From Desulfatitalea sp. (lineage in GTDB: Bacteria; Desulfobacterota; Desulfobacteria; Desulfobacterales; Desulfosarcinaceae): a DNA stretch of 13,931 bases. The stretch covers positions 1 through 13,931 of the forward strand of contig JABDRH010000412.1 in NCBI GenBank assembly GCA_013041835.1. Direction: 5' to 3'. Each line of letters starts with the position of its first letter. The stretch's first letter is position 1. Below the pieces are notes generated by a model. It was not told where the DNA came from. It searched no databases and saw nothing but the letters and a program-made list of their open reading frames with translations. This document shows positions 6,149 to 13,606 of the stretch, one piece after another. Position numbers and translations under genes: made by a program.

Positions 6149-6970
6149 ATGCTCTTTGCAGGCATCGACATCGGTTCTTCCAGCGCTCAGGCGGTGTTGT
6201 TCAATGGCGAAAGGATCGTTTCCTGGGCGTCGATGGCGGCTCGCCCCATTCCCGAGCAATCCGCAAGGCTCGTTTTGGATGCGGCCCTGAAAAAATGCTC
6301 CGCCTCCGAGGAAGACATCGATTTTTGCATCAGCACCGGTTATGGGCGTGAGAAAATCTCTTTTGCCTTGGACAATGTCTCAGAAATCTCATGCCTGGTC
6401 AAAGGCGCTTTCCGGCTGAATCCAAACACGCGCACCCTCATCGATATCGGTGCTCAGGACAACAAGGTGATCCGGGTGACCGCTGACGGCCGGCTGCAAG
6501 ATTTCGTCATGAACGACAAGTGCGCCGCCGGGTCCGGCCGTTTTTTAGAAAGAATCGCCAGGACTTTCGGACTTTCGATTTCAGAGTTGGGGCCGTTGGC
6601 CCTGCGCGCGGACCAACCCGCGCCGATGCAAAACAGTTGCCCTGTCTATGTCGCTTTCGATGCCTTGAGCCGCATGGCCGAAGGATGGACCAAGGCGAGC
6701 ATCGCCCTGTCCGCCGCCCATATTTTGGCCAAGCGGCTGATCGCCGGATCACGCAAGTTCAACATCGAGCAGGCGCTGTGCCTCACCGGCGGCGTCGCCA
6801 AAAATGAGGCCGTGGTAAAAGCCCTCGAAGCATTTTTAGGCCTGCCGATCCAACCATTGCCCGTTGATTCGCAGATTGTAGGGGCGTTGGGGGCCGCTAT
6901 ATTCGCCCAGGATCAATATGACAGTGCTGTCGGGAGCCGAGCGGAGATAAACTATGGAATGTGTCGATAG
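6149..6970 (+). CDS. Activator ATPase of the HgdC/BcrAD family, extra paralogue (activator 3)
   Basis: This 273-residue protein aligns with activator 2 without gaps over the first 255 residues, with 138 identities by hand count (about 54%). It keeps FAGIDIGSSSAQAVLF, ISTGYGREKI, LIDIGAQDNKVIRV, MNDKCAAGSGRFLE with Cys125, Cys164, CLTGGVAKN and DSQIVGALGAAIFA. The surroundings of the second cysteine differ: NSCPVYVAFDA instead of SLCTVFANFDV. It looks like a tandem duplicate of activator 2 that has diverged at the cluster and partner-contact region. AGGAG lies 9 bases before ATG. The C-terminus overlaps the start of the next gene by 17 bases. It may serve a different acceptor enzyme, replace activator 1 or 2 in an alternative dimer, or pair with the CooC-like protein; none of these is shown. 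Confidence 0.9.
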   Translation: MLFAGIDIGSSSAQAVLFNGERIVSWASMAARPIPEQSARLVLDAALKKCSASEEDIDFCISTGYGREKISFALDNVSEISCLVKGAFRLNPNTRTLIDIGAQDNKVIRVTADGRLQDFVMNDKCAAGSGRFLERIARTFGLSISELGPLALRADQPAPMQNSCPVYVAFDALSRMAEGWTKASIALSAAHILAKRLIAGSRKFNIEQALCLTGGVAKNEAVVKALEAFLGLPIQPLPVDSQIVGALGAAIFAQDQYDSAVGSRAEINYGMCR

Positions 6971-7727
6971 CGGACAAATCATCGTCGTCGGTGGCAAGGG
7001 CGGCGTGGGAAAAACCAGCGTTTCGGCCATGATCGTCAAGCTGCTATCCCAAAAAAACCAACGCCTCCTGGTCATCGACGCCGATCCGGTGATCAGCCTC
7101 ACCCATGCCTTGGGTGAAACGCCCGTCGAGACCATCGGAAACTACCGTGAAAAGGTCATCCACAGCGATGAAGAAAAACGAACGCTTCTCAAGCGCCCCA
7201 TGAAAACCATCATCCGCGAGATGATGATGCACAATGACGGCCGGTTCGATCTGCTCACCATGGGACGCGCCGAAGCCAAGGGATGCTTTTGCGGCACCAA
7301 TGAGCTGCTTCGCCACGGCATCGAGTCGCTTTGCGGCGAATACGATACGACGCTCATCGACTGCGAAGCCGGCATCGAGCAGGTGAACCGGCGGGTGGTT
7401 CACCATATCGACAGCCTTTTGCTGCTGACCGACACCTCGCGCACCGGCATGCTCACCCTTACCCAGCTCAAGGATATCGCCGTGCAGTGCAACGAAGGCC
7501 GCCCCATATCAGTCAACGTTCTGGTCAACCGGCTGCGCCATCAGGCGGAAGAAGACGGCGTGAACCAAATGGCGACCGATTTTGGCCTGACGGTCATCGG
7601 GGCAATCCCCGAAGACCCAAGCGTTCGCGAGTTCAACCATGCCGGCCGGCCGCTTTTGATGTTGCCCGACGATTCGCCGGCCGTGGCGGCCCTGCAGACG
7701 ATATTGGCCAAGGTCGGGCTTTTATAA
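6954..7727 (+). CDS. CooC-like P-loop ATPase (SIMIBI class)
   Basis: The 257-residue product has a deviant Walker A GGKGGVGKTS (13-22) with the signature lysine Lys15 of the MinD/ArsA/NifH class. LVIDADPVISLTHALG (39-54) is the switch I region and TLIDCEAGIEQVNRR (133-147) matches the CooC family. AKGCFCGTNELLR contains the CxC pair Cys111/Cys113, which in CooC binds a metal at the dimer interface. CooC proteins load nickel into CO dehydrogenase, but no CODH gene lies in the window. Here the gene overlaps activator 3 by 17 bases and has its own GGAGA site, so it belongs to the dehydratase/reductase operon. Plausible roles are metal or Fe-S delivery to the Fe-S enzyme or a further ATP-driven electron donor; both are inference. 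No signal peptide or membrane segment. Confidence 0.88.
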   Translation: MECVDSGQIIVVGGKGGVGKTSVSAMIVKLLSQKNQRLLVIDADPVISLTHALGETPVETIGNYREKVIHSDEEKRTLLKRPMKTIIREMMMHNDGRFDLLTMGRAEAKGCFCGTNELLRHGIESLCGEYDTTLIDCEAGIEQVNRRVVHHIDSLLLLTDTSRTGMLTLTQLKDIAVQCNEGRPISVNVLVNRLRHQAEEDGVNQMATDFGLTVIGAIPEDPSVREFNHAGRPLLMLPDDSPAVAALQTILAKVGLL

Positions 7728-7771
7728 ATGTACTTCAAACCCAACACTCATGGCGTGAAAGGAGACCCATC

Positions 7772-8560
7772 ATGCGGCTAAAAGACAAAGTGGCGGTCAT
7801 TACCGGGGCCAGTCAAGGTTACGGAATGCAAATTGCCAAAGGATTTGCCAGGGAAGGCGCCGATATCGCCATTTGCGCCAGAAGCATCGATAAGCTGGAA
7901 GCCATTGGCCAGGCGATCCGGGAAGAGACCCGTCAAAAAGTACTCCCGGTGAAAGTGGATATCACTTCCCAGGCCGATGTGGGACAGTGTTTTCAAACCA
8001 TCGCCGACCAATTCGGCCGCATCGACATCCTGGTCAACAACGCGGGCGTCTTTCCGCCGGCCAGCATCCTCACCCTGACCGAGGCGGACCTGGACATGGT
8101 GTTCAACCTCAATCTCAAAGGCACTTTCTTCTGCACCCAGGCGGCGGCCAAGCAGATGGTCAAACAAAACAGCGGCAACATCGTGACCATTGGCTCCACC
8201 CAAAGCCGCCTGAGCTGGACCCAGAACTGGAACAATCCGGCCATCCCCATGGAAGCGCTGGTCATGTCCCCCTATTCGGCTTCCAAAGGCGGGCTTCTCG
8301 CAGCCACCCGGGACTGGGCCGTGGAATTGGGGCAGTATAACATCCGCGCCAATTGCATCGCCATGGGGGTGTTCCCAAGCGAAGAACTGCGGGCCGCCTT
8401 CCCCGAAGTGGTGATGGAATATATCCGTGAACAAACCGCGTTGAAGAAACTGGGAGATCCCGCGGACGTCGTGCCCATGGTGCTGTTTCTGGCCAGTGAC
8501 GAAAGCGAGTACATGACCGGACAAACCATCTCCTATGACGGGGGATGGGCCATGCCCTAA
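7772..8560 (+). CDS. Short-chain dehydrogenase/reductase (SDR)
   Basis: The 262-residue product is a classical SDR: TGASQGYG (11-18) as the dinucleotide-binding glycine motif, D63 in the VDIT segment, NNAG (89-92), FNLNLKG with Asn114, a catalytic Ser at 142, and YSASK with Tyr168 and Lys172. The C-terminus MTGQTISYDGGW is typical of 3-oxoacyl reductase or cyclic alcohol dehydrogenase subfamilies. The Ser-Tyr distance is 26 residues instead of about 13, so a roughly 13-residue, Trp-containing insertion lies next to the active site and may shape substrate choice. The start at 7772 follows AAAGGAG; the longer ORF from 7331 is a shadow of the CooC-like gene. In this operon it likely oxidises or reduces a hydroxyacyl-CoA or alicyclic alcohol intermediate with NAD(P)H. 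Confidence 0.93.
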   Translation: MRLKDKVAVITGASQGYGMQIAKGFAREGADIAICARSIDKLEAIGQAIREETRQKVLPVKVDITSQADVGQCFQTIADQFGRIDILVNNAGVFPPASILTLTEADLDMVFNLNLKGTFFCTQAAAKQMVKQNSGNIVTIGSTQSRLSWTQNWNNPAIPMEALVMSPYSASKGGLLAATRDWAVELGQYNIRANCIAMGVFPSEELRAAFPEVVMEYIREQTALKKLGDPADVVPMVLFLASDESEYMTGQTISYDGGWAMP

Positions 8561-8618
8561 AACGTTCGCGCATACACAAGCATTGAAGTTGTCCACACAT
8601 CCAGGAGAGATCAGGGGA

Positions 8619-10163
8619 ATGAACCTTTCAGCAGACATGGAGGCCAGGGCCGCCGAAGCGCCGGACAGAATCGGCCTGACTTTCGAAGACGGCAGCGAAT
8701 ACACCTACGGCCAGATCAATCGCAAGAGCTGCCAGATCGCCAATTACCTCGTATCCCAGGGGGTGGGGCCCGGAGACCGGGTGGGCGTCTACATGCAAAA
8801 CGCGCCCGCTTTCTTGTTCATCATCTTCGGTATTTGGAAAACCGGCGCCGTGTTGGTCCCCATCAATATCATGTACCAGGCCCAAGAGCTTATCCATGCC
8901 GTCTCCTCTACCCATGTGGACACCGTCATCACCGATGCCAACGGCATCGAGCGGCTGTTGACCATCAAGGAGAACTTGAACACCATCATGGTCGCCGGCG
9001 GCCTGCCCGGTACGCTTCCGGCGCATGTCATCGATTTTGACGCCCGGGTGTCGGACCAAAAAGCGGCCTTCGACAGCTTTGTCCCCGGGGAACAGGACGT
9101 GGCGGCCATCATGTTCACCGGCGGAACCACCGGGGCGCCCAAAGCCGTCATCACCAACCATATGGGGTGGTATAAAGCCTTGTGCGATCTGGCCGGCGGA
9201 CACACGGGCAACCAAGCCCGCCATCCCATCGCCGACGACCGCATACCGCCCAACCTGGTGGCCATGCCCCTGTTCCACGGCGGCGGCCAGCAGAGTATGC
9301 TGTTTGCCTATCATATCGGCCGCTCCGTTCTGCTCATGGAGCGCTTCAAGGCCGGAAAATACCTCGCCCTGGCCAAAAAATACAACGTCCGCAGCCTGGT
9401 GTTGATGCCCACCATGATTCACGACATCGTCAACTACGACGGCGACGCCGACCTGCGCCACGTCCGGACGGTGACCTCCATCGGCCAGGAATTGCGCCCG
9501 CTGCTCAGAAGCCAGTTCGAAGAAAAGTTCAACATTCCCATCTTGATGAACTACGGCTCCACCGAAGTGGGGCATGTGGCCGGCTGGGGCGTCAAGGACC
9601 TTAAAAAAGGACTGTGGAAACCGGGCTCGGTGGGCAAGCTCTACCCGGGCGTCACACTGCAGATTCGGGGTAAGGACGGCGCCCCGCTGCCGGCCGGCGA
9701 GATCGGAGAAATATTCGTCAAAAGCACCGTCACCACCAAGGGCTACGCGGGCAATGCCGAAGAGAGCAAATCATTGCTCCAAAACGGATGGATCTGCACC
9801 GGCGATATGGGGTGTTTGGACGAAGACGGCGTGCTTTTCATCAAGGGCCGCAAACGCGAAATGATCAAATGCGGCGGCTTTCAGGTGTGGCCCCTGGAAA
9901 TCGAGAAAGTACTCATGAAACACCCGAAGATCAATGACGTGGCCGTGGTGGGCGTTCCCGATGACCGCATGGGAGAAATCCCCAAGGCCTTTATCATCTT
10001 ACAGCAAGGAACCCAGGCGGATTCGAAAGAGATCATCGACTACTGCAGGGACAACCTGGCCCACTTCAAAGCCGTCAGGGCCGTGCAATTCGTCGATGCA
10101 TTTCCACGGGCGGATACCGGCAAGATACTCAAGGAGAAGTTGAAGGACAATGATAACGGATAG
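8619..10163 (+). CDS. AMP-dependent acyl-CoA synthetase (ANL superfamily)
   Basis: The 514-residue enzyme carries the adenylation motifs in order: IMFTGGTTGAPKAV (164-177, ATP phosphate loop), MNYGSTEVG (310-318), WICTGDMG (391-398), FIKGRKREMIKCGGFQVWP (407-425, hinge and CoA-binding switch) and PRADTGKILKEKL with Lys502, the adenylation lysine. It activates a carboxylic acid with ATP and CoA, giving AMP and pyrophosphate, and so is the likely entry step of the pathway. The start at 8619 has AGGAGAG about 9 bases upstream; the in-frame ATG at 8535 lies inside the SDR gene. Family signatures do not reveal whether the acid is aromatic, alicyclic or medium chain. It lies 58 bases after the SDR. 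I do not call it a benzoate-CoA ligase. Confidence 0.93.
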   Translation: MNLSADMEARAAEAPDRIGLTFEDGSEYTYGQINRKSCQIANYLVSQGVGPGDRVGVYMQNAPAFLFIIFGIWKTGAVLVPINIMYQAQELIHAVSSTHVDTVITDANGIERLLTIKENLNTIMVAGGLPGTLPAHVIDFDARVSDQKAAFDSFVPGEQDVAAIMFTGGTTGAPKAVITNHMGWYKALCDLAGGHTGNQARHPIADDRIPPNLVAMPLFHGGGQQSMLFAYHIGRSVLLMERFKAGKYLALAKKYNVRSLVLMPTMIHDIVNYDGDADLRHVRTVTSIGQELRPLLRSQFEEKFNIPILMNYGSTEVGHVAGWGVKDLKKGLWKPGSVGKLYPGVTLQIRGKDGAPLPAGEIGEIFVKSTVTTKGYAGNAEESKSLLQNGWICTGDMGCLDEDGVLFIKGRKREMIKCGGFQVWPLEIEKVLMKHPKINDVAVVGVPDDRMGEIPKAFIILQQGTQADSKEIIDYCRDNLAHFKAVRAVQFVDAFPRADTGKILKEKLKDNDNG

Positions 10164-10188
10164 GACATTTTAGCCAGGATAAGTGCGG

Positions 10189-11205
10189 ATGGGCGATACC
10201 AAACAAATTTGGGTGATCGGGGGACGCGACGGATACACCATCGGCGACGAAACCCTTGAACTGATGACCGAGGCCCACGACATGGCCAAGAAGACAGATT
10301 GCCGGATCACCGTGGTGATCTTCGGCGAGGCCCTGGACGAAACCATCGCCCTTCTGGCCGGGCGGCGCATAGCCGACCGCCTGGTGACCTTCGAAGCCGC
10401 CGCCTACCGCCATTACGACCCTGCCGCGTATATGGCGGCATTGGCCCAGTTGGCCCAAACGCAGCCGCCCGACATCGTTCTGGCCCCAGCCACTTCCATG
10501 GGACGGGACCTGGCGCCCCGCCTGGCCTTTCACCTGGGAGCCCAGCTGATTTCCAATATCCAGCAGATCCAGCTCACCCCCGCGGCAAAGATCAAGATCG
10601 TAAAACCCGTGTATGGCGCAAAAGCCAATGCCACGGGAAATGTGCCTGACGACGCGCCCCTCGTTGTCACCGTAATCCATGGCGTGATCGGTGTGGGCCG
10701 AACGAAGGGAAGTAAAGCGACGCAGATCGACCGGCGATCGCCCCCGGGCACCGCATCCCAAGCCCTTGCCTCCGGCTACCAGGTCTTGGAATTCATCGCA
10801 GCCGACCCCAGGACCATCGACATCGTCGATGCGGATGTCGTGGTCGCCGGCGGAAGAGGCGTCGGCGGCAAAGACGCGTTCGAGACGGTAAAAGCGTTTG
10901 CCTTTTTAATCGGCGGCGCCGTAGGCTGCAGCAGGCCTATTGTCGATGACGGCATACTGCCGCTCGACCGGCAGATCGGCCAGACCGGCAAAACCGTGGC
11001 CCCGGACCTTTTCGTCTCGTGCGGCGTCTCCGGCGCCATGCAGCATGAAATGGGCATGAAGGACGCCAAGTACATCATCGCCATCAACACGGATAAAGAC
11101 GCGCCCGTGTTCAGGATCTCGGACTACAAAGTCGCATGCGACGTCAACCGACTGCTGCCGGCAGTGATCAAGGAAATACACGGAAGAAGTATCGAGGAGC
11201 ATTGA
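10189..11205 (+). CDS. etfA: Electron transfer flavoprotein, alpha subunit
   Basis: The 338-residue product has an N-terminal Etf domain and the strongly conserved C-terminal FAD domain. The motifs are VVAGGRGVGGKDAFE (218-232), GCSRPIVDDG (246-255), RQIGQTGKTVAP (261-272), CGVSGAMQHEMGM (278-290), and IAINTDKDAPVF (297-308). It binds FAD and, with EtfB, carries electrons between acyl-CoA dehydrogenases or reductases and another redox partner. ATG at 10189 is preferred to GTG at 10183 because AGGA (10176-10179) is 9 bases from the ATG but only 3 from the GTG. The gene precedes etfB, the reverse of the commonest etfBA order. No acyl-CoA dehydrogenase lies in the window, so its partner may be the Fe-S protein two genes downstream and the Fe-S enzyme at the operon start. 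Confidence 0.95.
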   Translation: MGDTKQIWVIGGRDGYTIGDETLELMTEAHDMAKKTDCRITVVIFGEALDETIALLAGRRIADRLVTFEAAAYRHYDPAAYMAALAQLAQTQPPDIVLAPATSMGRDLAPRLAFHLGAQLISNIQQIQLTPAAKIKIVKPVYGAKANATGNVPDDAPLVVTVIHGVIGVGRTKGSKATQIDRRSPPGTASQALASGYQVLEFIAADPRTIDIVDADVVVAGGRGVGGKDAFETVKAFAFLIGGAVGCSRPIVDDGILPLDRQIGQTGKTVAPDLFVSCGVSGAMQHEMGMKDAKYIIAINTDKDAPVFRISDYKVACDVNRLLPAVIKEIHGRSIEEH

Positions 11206-11212
11206 ACGACCC

Positions 11213-12079
11213 ATGATCATCGCGACGATCATACGGCAGAGTCATTTTTTCCATTCCGGCGCCATCGGCATCGACCCCATGGACAACGAACTGGTGCGCG
11301 GCAACCTGCTTACGGCCATCAACCCTTATGATGAATCCGCCCTGAACATGGCGCTGTATCTGAAAGAGCACCATCCCGGGGTGCATATAATCGGGATCAC
11401 CCCGCGCGCCGAACAGGCCCAAGCGTTTATCGACCAAGCCATATCCTTGGGAGCCGACGAAGGCGTCATCCTGGACATGGAACCGACCGACGCCGCCGGC
11501 GCCGAACAACGCGCGAAACAGTGGTCGCTGGGCTTGAAGACCCTGGACTTTCAACTCCTGCTGCTCGGCGTCAAGGAGATGGACCGGTGTGAAGACGAAT
11601 TCGGCATTTACCTGGGCGCCCATCTTAACCTGCCGGTGATCAGCGGCATCAAGACACTGACATTGACGCAAGCTGGAGAAGTTCAAGCCGTGAGAAAACT
11701 GGAAAAAGGACACGGCGAACGGGTGAGCTGCCGCCTTCCCGCAGTACTGACCGCCGAAGCCACCGGCCGGTACCGGTATCCGACCCTAAAAAGCATCGCC
11801 CAACCCAAAAACACCCGCGTCATCCACATACCCGCGCCAACCGGTGACACGCAAGAGAAAATGCCGGCAGTAGCGCTAAAAAATCTTCGTCCCCCCAAAG
11901 TACGGCCCAAAAAAGGATTGGTGGAAGTCGACAGCAGCCTCTCCGTGACCGACAAGCTGAGCCAACTGTTCAGCGGTGGTGTGACAGAGAAAAAAGGGAC
12001 CGGTGACATCCTGACCGGTGCGCCCGATCAAGTGGCCAAAACCCTGGTGGCGCATATGCAGGACAAAGGATTCATTTAA
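11213..12079 (+). CDS. etfB: Electron transfer flavoprotein, beta subunit
   Basis: The 288-residue product shows the EtfB hallmarks: AINPYDESALNMAL (35-48), the nucleotide-binding loop GVKEMDRCEDEFGIYLGAHL (119-138), and LPAVLTAEATGRYRYPTLKS (175-194) matching the family PAVLTV...PRY pattern. It is somewhat longer than the usual roughly 255-residue EtfB, with a C-terminal extension after RPKKG (231-235) running to residue 288. Whether it is an electron-bifurcating Etf, with a second FAD in EtfB, cannot be settled by eye. The start is 7 bases after etfA; GAGGAG is 13 bases upstream, a long spacing, so translational coupling to etfA is likely. The next gene starts on the base after its stop. 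Confidence 0.92.
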   Translation: MIIATIIRQSHFFHSGAIGIDPMDNELVRGNLLTAINPYDESALNMALYLKEHHPGVHIIGITPRAEQAQAFIDQAISLGADEGVILDMEPTDAAGAEQRAKQWSLGLKTLDFQLLLLGVKEMDRCEDEFGIYLGAHLNLPVISGIKTLTLTQAGEVQAVRKLEKGHGERVSCRLPAVLTAEATGRYRYPTLKSIAQPKNTRVIHIPAPTGDTQEKMPAVALKNLRPPKVRPKKGLVEVDSSLSVTDKLSQLFSGGVTEKKGTGDILTGAPDQVAKTLVAHMQDKGFI

Positions 12080-13240
12080 ATGAGCAGTACAACCCAGAGC
12101 CGCGCGGTGCTGGCCACCGGGGCGGTATCCCGGCTCGTCGGCGAACGCGGAAATGAAACCTTCCGTAAATGTATGCAGTGCGGGACCTGTTCGGCGCTAT
12201 GCCCCTGGACAGATATACCCGGGCACCCGTTTAACATCAGACGCCTCATTCAACAGGTGGCCTTCGGCGACGAAGGATTCGAACACGACGACATATTGTA
12301 TGCCTGCACCACCTGCCGGCTGTGTGAATCCATGTGCCCCCGCGGCGTTGAATTGGTGGATTTCGTCCGCACCATGCGGCAATTGGTGACCCAGACCGGC
12401 TTTTATCCCAACGCGTATCGGGAAGTGATCTACAGCTTGCGCACCTTCGGCAACCCGTGGTCCCAGAAAAGAGAAAACCGCCTGTCCTGGAAAAAGGACC
12501 TGCGCATCCCCACCTATAAAAAAGGAACCGACTATTTGCTGTTTGGCTGCTGCACCAACGCCTTCGATCCGGACCGCCAGCGCAGCCTGTACGCATTTGC
12601 ACGCCTATTGCAGCAAGCCGGCGTCTCTTTCGGCATCCTGGGAAAGGAAGAGACCTGTTGCGGTGAATCAATCCGAAAAATCGGCGCGCAAGAAGATTTT
12701 ACGGCATTGGCCCAACACAACACCGATATATTCCTCGAAAAGGGCGTTGAAACCATCATTACCCTGTCCCCCCATTGCCACCACATCTTCAAAACCGCCT
12801 ACCCGGACCTGGCCGCCCAGGTCAAGATCATTCACTACACCGAGATGCTGGAAACACTTCTCGCCGATGGCCGGCTCACTCCCCGTGAACAACCCCCCAT
12901 CAACGTCAGCTATCACGACCCCTGCTACCTGGGCAGACACACAGGCATCTATGACGCCCCGCGCAACATCATCCATCACATCCAGGGCGTGCAACTGGTG
13001 GAGCTGCGCAAAAACAAAAAATACAGCCAGTGTTGCGGCGGCGGCGGCGGCCGCATCTGGATGGGCGGCGACAGCGGCAAGCTGGCCAACGTCCGGGTCC
13101 GCGACGCCATGGACAAAGAAGCCGAAACATTACTGACGGCCTGCCCCTACTGCACCAGCATGCTCGACTACAGCGCCACCGTGCTCGGCGGCCAAATTCG
13201 GGTAATGGACTTGGCCGAATACGTGGCGACCTGCGTTTAA
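12080..13240 (+). CDS. HdrD-like Fe-S oxidoreductase (two 4Fe-4S motifs, two CCG domains)
   Basis: The 386-residue product starts with two CxxCxxCxxxC motifs: Cys31/34/37/41 followed by Pro, and Cys76/79/82/86 followed by Pro. It continues with two cysteine-rich CCG domains. The first has Cys157-158, Cys193-194 and Cys233 but lacks the final CxxC. The second is complete, with Cys282, Cys318-319 and Cys355/358. This is the layout of HdrD, GlpC and LldE/LutA-type electron carriers; full CCG domains can hold a non-cubane 4Fe-4S cluster. Unlike membrane-bound Etf-linked Fe-S oxidoreductases, it has no hydrophobic segment, so it should be soluble or peripheral. Its place directly after etfAB suggests it is the Etf's redox partner, linking to a disulfide, a quinone module or the activators. 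Last operon gene; no obvious hairpin terminator follows. Confidence 0.92.
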   Translation: MSSTTQSRAVLATGAVSRLVGERGNETFRKCMQCGTCSALCPWTDIPGHPFNIRRLIQQVAFGDEGFEHDDILYACTTCRLCESMCPRGVELVDFVRTMRQLVTQTGFYPNAYREVIYSLRTFGNPWSQKRENRLSWKKDLRIPTYKKGTDYLLFGCCTNAFDPDRQRSLYAFARLLQQAGVSFGILGKEETCCGESIRKIGAQEDFTALAQHNTDIFLEKGVETIITLSPHCHHIFKTAYPDLAAQVKIIHYTEMLETLLADGRLTPREQPPINVSYHDPCYLGRHTGIYDAPRNIIHHIQGVQLVELRKNKKYSQCCGGGGGRIWMGGDSGKLANVRVRDAMDKEAETLLTACPYCTSMLDYSATVLGGQIRVMDLAEYVATCV

Positions 13241-13383
13241 CAAACAAGGTTTTCCGAAAATTCCAGGCACTACCCATCCGAAGCCCGACACCTTTTGCTT
13301 GCCGCTGACCCGATAGCTCTGCCTGTCACAAGACGCGCAGATATCAATGCATATAATCTGTCAAGTATATAGACGACCGTTGA

Positions 13384-13429
13384 GTTGCCTATCAGGCTCA
13401 TGCGACCTTACTAGGCAACCGATCGGTTG
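13384..13429. repeat. Nested short inverted repeats
   Basis: GTTGCCTA (13384-13391) and TAGGCAAC (13412-13419) are perfect inverted repeats across a 20-base loop. CAACCGATCGGTTG (13416-13429) is a perfect 14-bp palindrome overlapping the second half. GTTGCCTATC (13384-13393) recurs as GTTGTCTATC (13426-13435). This could be a transcription stop for the operon (without a T-run) or a regulator or recombination site. Confidence 0.4.
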
Positions 13430-13434
13430 TCTAT

Positions 13435-13556
13435 CGTATAGAGTTTTATCCGTAGTCCCGCCCCCAAAAGTGTTACAGTGCAGGCTCAATCACAATAAAG
13501 GTTATCAGCTCGGTGAATGATCCAACTCATCGGGATTGCGGATAAAACTCTATACG
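13435..13556. repeat. 122-bp segment bounded by perfect 18-bp inverted repeats
   Basis: CGTATAGAGTTTTATCCG (13435-13452) is matched exactly by its reverse complement at 13539-13556. The 86 bases between contain no gene. Such ends suit a MITE or solo mobile-element remnant, but no target duplication is evident at the edges. It lies just upstream of the brnT remnant, so a regulatory hairpin is an alternative. Confidence 0.6.
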
Positions 13557-13606
13557 TTCGCCTGAAAACTTGACACGTACATACAAACGTGCATATATGG
13601 GTTGCT

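Larger units (their letters stand above)
13241..13606. other. Non-coding, AT-richer stretch with inverted repeats
   Basis: No convincing gene is seen in these 366 bases on either strand. The composition shifts from the GC-rich operon to lower GC. It holds two inverted-repeat features, listed separately, and the upstream region of the brnT remnant. No clear rho-independent terminator for the operon is visible right after 13240. Confidence 0.6.

Noticed and set aside
7331..7771. Upstream extension of the SDR
   Set aside because: It lies inside the CooC-like gene and has arginine-rich shadow composition; the SDR fold begins at 7772 with its own AAAGGAG.
8561..8590. Possible third trace of the palindromic repeat after the SDR stop
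   Set aside because: Only TCGCGCATA and AGCATT are shared with copy 2, which is too little to call a copy, although it too follows a stop codon.
7778..8704. Antisense ORF of 308 residues opposite the SDR
   Set aside because: It runs across the end of the SDR and the start of the ligase, has no motif, and the sense genes are certain.
8628..9575. Antisense ORF of 315 residues opposite the acyl-CoA synthetase
   Set aside because: Composition is rich in Gly, His, Val and Asp, typical of shadow frames, and the sense strand carries all ANL motifs.
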